Below, piece by piece: positions 4,948-8,687 of a DNA stretch of 8,687 bases. Within the stretch, counting starts at the first letter, position 1, and every line of letters begins with the position of its first letter. Both the position numbers and the translations under genes were made by a program. The notes under the pieces were generated by a model. It saw only the letters and a program-made list of their open reading frames with translations. It had not been told where the DNA came from and did not search any database. The DNA is from Chloroflexota bacterium (GTDB lineage Bacteria; Chloroflexota; UBA6077): assembly GCA_021786215.1 (NCBI GenBank), contig JAJYNT010000140.1, forward strand, positions 1-8,687, written 5' to 3'.

Positions 4948-6009
4948 TCAGCGATTCCTTCTCACGAAACTGCCAAAGCCACCGCCGACCCTGGCCCAGA
5001 CTGGTTGAGCGGCCTCTCGCCCTCTCTGATGCAGGCTGGCTTCCTCAGCCGGTACGCGCACCGCCTCCATGAGCTGGTCGAGCACTCCGGCGTGCCGCGC
5101 ACGATCCACCACCTCACGAGTGACGGCATCCCCCTGAGCCACTACCACATCCCCATCCGGGGTCTGGACCGTCCTGCCGGCCATTCGTCCCACCGCCACC
5201 CGGGCGTACTGATCAGCTAGGCTCGCTGACAGGGCGGCCGCAGCCGCCTCGCCGGCCGCCTGCACCAGATCGTTCAGCTTGCCGGCCGCCTTCGCCTTCT
5301 CCACAGTGTCCTGAGTTATGGGCTCACCCTCGTAGCAAATCACCCCGCCGGCATCCTCGTTGGCGACCACCCTGGTGGCTCGCATGCCGGCCACTAGATC
5401 CTCCTGCTTGGCCACCAGCTCCGTGGCCACCCTTTCGATCTCCACGGGGCCCAGCTCGATCTGTTCGCTCGGCGGCACCTCCACTACCAGGGGCGGGCCT
5501 GCTTCAAGCTGGGCCCGACGGTCCATCACGGCCGACTCGGCAACGATCATGAATTCCGGACCCACCGCTAGGGGCACCGTGGCTGAAAGGGAAACTCTAC
5601 CGGACATGGCATCCCGGAGATGCCCTGCCGATATCTCGTAGCGCTCGATTGTTCCGGATCGCTCATCCAGCACCACATCCGACACCGTGCCCACCGTCCG
5701 CCCGCTCTCGGTCAGCACCCTAAGCCCCTGCAGATGCGAAGGACCGGAAAAGAGCCTTTGGGCGCTGGGCTGCTCAGAGATCGGAGTCACGGCCGCCTCT
5801 TGCTCGACCATAACCGCGTGAGGGCCTATCCTTCGCACCGTCCGAAATGGGACCTGCTTGGATGGTTTCTGCTGGTTCCCCTCAGCCAACAGAAGCATCG
5901 TGATTGTCCCGCGGCCCGGATCGATCAGCAGGTCACGGATCGTCCCAACCAGCACCGCTTGAGACAGGGAGACAACCGGCAGACCAACTAGGTCTTTGCC
6001 CTTCCTCAT
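4948..6009 (-). CDS. Double PRC-barrel domain protein with C-terminal tandem repeats
   Basis: A 353-residue protein with no signal peptide or membrane segment. The start at 6009 (MRKGKDLVGLPVV) is chosen because GGAGGT lies 7 bases upstream; an in-frame ATG at 6078 would add 23 residues encoded partly by a hairpin repeat. Residues about 7-75 (LVGLPVVSLSQAVLVGTIRD) and about 92-158 (LQGLRVLTESGRTVGTVSDV) are two PRC-barrel units, small beta barrels found in the photosynthetic reaction-centre H subunit, RimM and many uncharacterised proteins. The C-terminal half has two related units, near 222-252 (EGEPITQDTVEKAKAAGKL) and 286-317 (QGDAVTREVVDRARHAGVL), joined by an Ala-rich helix. No catalytic residues are evident; a scaffold or binding role is inference. 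It follows mnmE on the same strand after 144 bases. Its stop is 4 bases from the convergent ATPase stop. Confidence 0.85.
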   Translation of the reverse strand: MRKGKDLVGLPVVSLSQAVLVGTIRDLLIDPGRGTITMLLLAEGNQQKPSKQVPFRTVRRIGPHAVMVEQEAAVTPISEQPSAQRLFSGPSHLQGLRVLTESGRTVGTVSDVVLDERSGTIERYEISAGHLRDAMSGRVSLSATVPLAVGPEFMIVAESAVMDRRAQLEAGPPLVVEVPPSEQIELGPVEIERVATELVAKQEDLVAGMRATRVVANEDAGGVICYEGEPITQDTVEKAKAAGKLNDLVQAAGEAAAAALSASLADQYARVAVGRMAGRTVQTPDGDVVVAQGDAVTREVVDRARHAGVLDQLMEAVRVPAEEASLHQRGREAAQPVWARVGGGFGSFVRRNR

Positions 6010-6153
6010 CCCGTCCACCTCCGCCTGACATGGCTGTGGGGGCGAGTTTGAGACCCGCCCCCACCAGAGGGTCCTCAACCTTACCGATGGAACAGGAGGG
6101 TGAAGATCTCCCCCCCGTCACGGCATAGCGGAGCGGTTGCACAGGCTGTGCCA
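6010..6153 (-). other. mnmE-PRC spacer with two hairpins
   Basis: The spacer holds two hairpins. GCACA/TGTGC (6139-6151) lies immediately after the mnmE stop and has a 3-base loop but no T-tract. The other is the long palindrome at 6036-6064. Read-through from mnmE into the PRC gene is possible. No independent promoter was recognised. Confidence 0.4.
6036..6064 (-). repeat. GTGGGGGCG hairpin repeat before the PRC-barrel gene
   Basis: On the minus strand GTGGGGGCGGGT pairs with ACTCGCCCCCAC through 12 base pairs (one G-U in RNA), leaving a 5-base loop. It ends 27 bases before the PRC start codon at 6009, close to its Shine-Dalgarno. There is no T-tract, so it is not a canonical terminator. 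From memory it resembles a widely dispersed palindromic repeat whose spurious translations read GAGLKPAPT; the equivalent frame here reads VGAGLKLAPTAMS. Confidence 0.65.
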
Positions 6154-7575
6154 TTACTTGCCTATGCAGAAGTTGGAGAATATGGTCTCCAGCAGATCCT
6201 CGGTGGAGGTTTCGCCGGTGATCTCCCCCAAAGCGTCCATCGCGAATCGAAGATCCGAGGCTGTGCAATCAGCCGGCAAGCCAGCTAGAAAACCGGTAAG
6301 GGCATCCCTCAGATGTGATTCCACCCGAAGAAGTATCCCCTTGTGGCGAGGATTGGAGACCAGCAACTCCTCACTCTGAACAGCACGACCGGAAAGAACG
6401 AAACTCAAGATGGCATTCTCAAGAGACTCGAATCCGGTCCCTGCCACGGTCGAGGTCTCCACTACTGGCGATCCCGCGACCAGCAATTCCAACTCCTCGG
6501 GTCTCACAGCCCTGGGCAGATCCGCTTTGTTGGCCACCACCACAGTTGTCCTGCCCGCCAGCGTCGTCGCTATCTCCCGATCCCCCTGTTCCAGCGGCGC
6601 GGAACGATCGACCGCCATCAGGCAGATGTCGGCCTCCTCAATGGCTCGGCGGCTGCGCTCGACTCCCAATCGCTCCACCAGCTCGTCGGATTCCACAATC
6701 CCGGCGGTGTCCACCAGGCACACAGGAACCCCGGAAAGACTGACTGTCTCTTCCAAGGTATCCCTGGTGGTACCCGCGACCGATGTGACGATAGCGCGAT
6801 CGGCCCGGAGAAGGGCATTCAGCAGCGAGGACTTCCCCACATTGGGCCGCCCGACGATCGCCACTCGCACACCCTGTCGGTAGACGATCCCCTGATCGGC
6901 CGTGGCAAGCAGCCGTTGCACCGAATCCAGACAGCGCACCAGTGGACCCTCCACATCCTCCTCCGGGATGTCGTCCTCAGAGAAGTCTATCGTGGCCTCC
7001 AGGTAGGCCAGCAATCGCACCATTTCCGCCCTAACAGCGCGAACCTGATGAGAAAGTTGGCCGCTGAGCCCCTTGAGCGACAGCGACAACCCACGATCGG
7101 TCTTGGATCGAATCACGTCCGCAACGGCCTCGGCTTGAGCCAGGTCGATCCGGCCGTTCAGGTACGCTCGCAGGGTGAACTCGCCCGGCATGGCCAACCG
7201 TGCGCCGCTTTGAAGCGTTGCCAGAAGCACCCTCTGTAGTGGCATGGGTCCCCCGTGGCAGTGGATCTCGACGACGTCCTCACGAGTGTACGATCGAGGC
7301 GCCAGCATGCAGAAGGCAAGCACTTCGTCGATGAGAGCATCTGTAGATGGGTCCACGGCATGGCCATAGTAAACGTGGTGGGACTCGAACCGGTAAGAGG
7401 TCGACCCCGCGGTCGAAGCTTCCTCCGCTCGTCGGCCTTGAATGGGGCCGTTTTTCCTGGCTGGCCGGAAGACGCGCCGCAAGATGAGAAGGGCATCGCG
7501 ACCGCTCAGACGAACGATCCCGATGCCCGCCTCCCCAGCAGAGGTGGCGATAGCAGCGATGGTGTCCTCGTACAT
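6154..7575 (-). CDS. mnmE: tRNA uridine-5-carboxymethylaminomethyl(34) synthesis GTPase MnmE
   Basis: A 473-residue cytoplasmic GTPase. With MnmG it installs the 5-(carboxymethyl)aminomethyl group on the wobble uridine (U34) of certain tRNAs, using methylenetetrahydrofolate and FAD. The N-terminal folate-binding domain (about 1-120) starts DTIAAIAT and includes YTREDVVEIHCHGG. The helical domain carries FTLRAYLNGRIDLAQAEA (133-150). The inserted G domain has G1 GRPNVGKSS at 242-250, G2 GTTRDT at 268-273, G3 DTAG at 289-292 and G4 NKAD at 349-352. The protein ends with the family's CIGK, whose Cys470 is needed for modification. Length and all motifs are standard. The start is the ATG at 7575, directly preceding the conserved opening. 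Shine-Dalgarno complementarity is poor (AGGGT abuts the ATG), and a -10 element is placed for leaderless transcription. Confidence 0.98.
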   Translation of the reverse strand: MYEDTIAAIATSAGEAGIGIVRLSGRDALLILRRVFRPARKNGPIQGRRAEEASTAGSTSYRFESHHVYYGHAVDPSTDALIDEVLAFCMLAPRSYTREDVVEIHCHGGPMPLQRVLLATLQSGARLAMPGEFTLRAYLNGRIDLAQAEAVADVIRSKTDRGLSLSLKGLSGQLSHQVRAVRAEMVRLLAYLEATIDFSEDDIPEEDVEGPLVRCLDSVQRLLATADQGIVYRQGVRVAIVGRPNVGKSSLLNALLRADRAIVTSVAGTTRDTLEETVSLSGVPVCLVDTAGIVESDELVERLGVERSRRAIEEADICLMAVDRSAPLEQGDREIATTLAGRTTVVVANKADLPRAVRPEELELLVAGSPVVETSTVAGTGFESLENAILSFVLSGRAVQSEELLVSNPRHKGILLRVESHLRDALTGFLAGLPADCTASDLRFAMDALGEITGETSTEDLLETIFSNFCIGK

Positions 7576-7581
7576 ACCCTG

Positions 7582-7590
7582 ATTCTAACA
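7582..7590 (-). promoter_or_regulatory. Extended -10 promoter of mnmE, probably leaderless
   Basis: On the minus strand TGTTAGAAT (7590-7582) fits an extended -10 element; the hexamer TAGAAT matches TATAAT at five of six bases. Six bases separate it from the ATG, so transcription would begin at or next to the A of the start codon. The -35 region is weak. Confidence 0.45.
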
Positions 7591-7653
7591 GCAAGCAGGG
7601 CAGCTCAGTAAGCCGGATGCCGGTCCCCGCGACCCATCAAGCCACCACCGTGA

Positions 7654-7674
7654 GTACAGAGAGGCAAACCTCTG
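7654..7674 (-). terminator. Weak hairpin downstream of the CAP-domain gene
   Basis: Directly after the CAP gene stop, the minus strand carries AGAGG, TTTG, CCTCT with partial extension on both sides. There is no run of T after it, so it is at best a weak or factor-dependent terminator between this gene and mnmE. Confidence 0.25.
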
Positions 7675-7677
7675 CTC

Positions 7678-8475
7678 TCAGTCGGTGAAGTCACACACAT
7701 AGTAGGTCTTCCCGTTCTGCCCGGTGTACACGCCAATGCCCACTTTGTGTAGAGAGCCATTCAGGATGTTCTCCTTGTGGCCGTCGTCGGGAGGGGTCTC
7801 GGCCATCATCGTGTTGTGGTTGTTGCGCACCGAGTCGGTTGGGCTACCAAAACCTACTCCGTACCCGATGTTCTCCGCGGCCATCCGGTAGCTGATGCCT
7901 CCGGCTGTCATCAGATCGAATGGGCTCTTCCCTTCCGGCGTGATGTGGCTGAAGTAGTTGCGCGCGGACATGTCCTGAGCACGCGCTCGGGCCAACTGGT
8001 GCAGCGCTTCGTCCATCATCAGGGGGGGCACTCCGTTCTGCTGCCTGCTCTGGTTCACCATATCCAGGGCAGCCTGCTCCGCTCCGGCATCGAAGCCGGC
8101 CCCCTGAAGGGGATGCTGCATCAGGCCAACGCTCTGGACCGATGACTCCCACGAAAACCGCTGATCGTTTGGCCTGTCCTGGATCCCATAGGGTCCGTTG
8201 ATCCAGGTATGGGACCCGTTCGTGAAGGCCGTCCAGTTCTCAGCCTTGCGCCAGACCATCAACCCATTGCTGGTTTGTTGCAGCCCATCCCCGTTGATCG
8301 GATTGTAATGCTCATCCTCCAGCGGTTGTCCGACGATGGTAGGTATCCGATCAGCCAGCAACTTGAAGCCCATCACGAACTGCGGACTCGCCTCAGCGTG
8401 AGGGGTCCTTGCAAACACGAGCATGGCGACTAGGGCGATTGCGAGGCATGGGAGCACACGTCTCATGATCAACAT
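7678..8475 (-). CDS. Secreted CAP/SCP-domain protein
   Basis: A 265-residue exported protein. The N-terminus has Arg5-Arg6, a hydrophobic core (VLPCLAIALVAMLVF) and a likely signal-peptidase I site after AHAEA (residue 29). Residues about 62-110 form a Trp-rich module (LMVWRKAENWTAFTNG, then HTWINGPYG) that I recall before CAP domains in Chloroflexota proteins. The CAP domain follows (about 132-264). It has the NQSRQQNGVPPL opening, His177 in YFSHITPEGKSPFDL, Glu201 in AAENIGYG, and HKENILN at 233-239, ending with the YYVCDFTD strand. Bacterial CAP proteins are extracellular; their activity is mostly unknown. Start choice is uncertain: AGGAG lies 2 bases before the ATG at 8475 and 11 before the ATG at 8466, and the second fits ribosome spacing better. 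It is upstream of mnmE on the same strand, with no functional link visible. Confidence 0.9.
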   Translation of the reverse strand: MLIMRRVLPCLAIALVAMLVFARTPHAEASPQFVMGFKLLADRIPTIVGQPLEDEHYNPINGDGLQQTSNGLMVWRKAENWTAFTNGSHTWINGPYGIQDRPNDQRFSWESSVQSVGLMQHPLQGAGFDAGAEQAALDMVNQSRQQNGVPPLMMDEALHQLARARAQDMSARNYFSHITPEGKSPFDLMTAGGISYRMAAENIGYGVGFGSPTDSVRNNHNTMMAETPPDDGHKENILNGSLHKVGIGVYTGQNGKTYYVCDFTD

Positions 8476-8687
8476 CTCTCCTGTAGAACTCGTTACTTAC
8501 TCGAACTGCTCGTTGCGGTCGGGGGTGCGTCGCACCCGCCTCGCCGCCTATCGCACATCTCGCGCCGAGTTCTCATCTCGGACAACCAGTTCACCCACCC
8601 TCACGGGAAGTTATTCTCTTGCAGGCGCACAGAGGAAATGAAAGTAGTTGGCAAAGGTGCGGGGAAATCGTACGGATGCATTCACGA
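8476..8687. other. Upstream region of the CAP-domain gene
   Basis: No gene is supported here. A GC-rich hairpin, GGGTGC/GCACCC with a 3-base loop (8523-8537), lies about 50 bases upstream of the CAP start, probably in its 5' leader. No promoter with convincing -35 and -10 boxes was found. Confidence 0.4.

Noticed and set aside
6036..6064. Possible tRNA T-arm or intrinsic terminator
   Set aside because: No complete cloverleaf can be formed with the flanks, the loop does not match the T-loop consensus, and no T-tract follows the stem.
6010..6078. Upstream ATG at 6078 for the PRC-barrel gene
   Set aside because: The additional residues are encoded by the hairpin repeat and the Shine-Dalgarno region of the ATG at 6009; the downstream start gives the expected PRC-barrel N-terminus.

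Overview
The window is 8,687 bases of GC-rich bacterial DNA with ordinary prokaryotic gene structure: Shine-Dalgarno sites, GTG and TTG starts, and tight spacing. No rRNA, tRNA, CRISPR array, phage gene or transposase was seen. The lineage cannot be fixed from sequence alone. Several dispersed palindromic repeat types, together with a secreted CAP-domain protein carrying a Trp-rich N-terminal module, are reminiscent from memory of Chloroflexota. I hold that assignment with modest confidence.

Left part (1-1710): a divergent pair of two-component response regulators. On the minus strand lies a stand-alone CheY-like receiver gene (648 to 114). It is split by a 126-bp palindromic miniature element with a 4-bp CTAG target duplication. 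Removing the element and one CTAG restores a complete 134-residue receiver with all its phosphorylation residues. A 34-codon frame overlaps its stop by GTGA. On the plus strand lies an intact OmpR/PhoB-type regulator (861-1547). A second copy of the element, identical over all 126 bases, sits directly against that regulator's stop codon with its own GTAG duplication. The AT-rich divergent region holds an extended -10 promoter and ATTAA motifs phased at 11 and 22 bp. No histidine kinase is present.

Middle-left (1678-2396): about 720 bases without a convincing intact gene. The stretch holds a probable small gene remnant (minus strand, 1851 to 1708) and a dense cluster of unrelated palindromic repeats. 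Two of these are REPIN-like doublets whose arms differ by base changes that keep each hairpin paired. A 23-bp inverted repeat (21/23) brackets the cluster.

Middle (2397-4943): a complete P2-type cation-transporting ATPase with an unusual PEEFP motif in M4. Its ion is unknown. It ends 4 bases from the end of the convergent next gene.

Right part (minus strand, read 8475 to 4948): a secreted CAP/SCP-domain protein; mnmE, the tRNA wobble-uridine modification GTPase, apparently with a promoter placed for a leaderless transcript; and a protein with two PRC-barrel domains and two C-terminal repeats. A strong hairpin repeat lies just before the PRC gene. These three genes share a strand, but apart from mnmE their roles are not linked by anything visible here.

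The most notable signal is the pair of identical, cleanly bounded miniature elements flanking one regulatory locus: one breaks a response regulator and the other abuts a stop codon. The adjacent palindrome cluster marks the locus as a repeat hotspot. I found no clear new defence, biosynthetic or signalling system.
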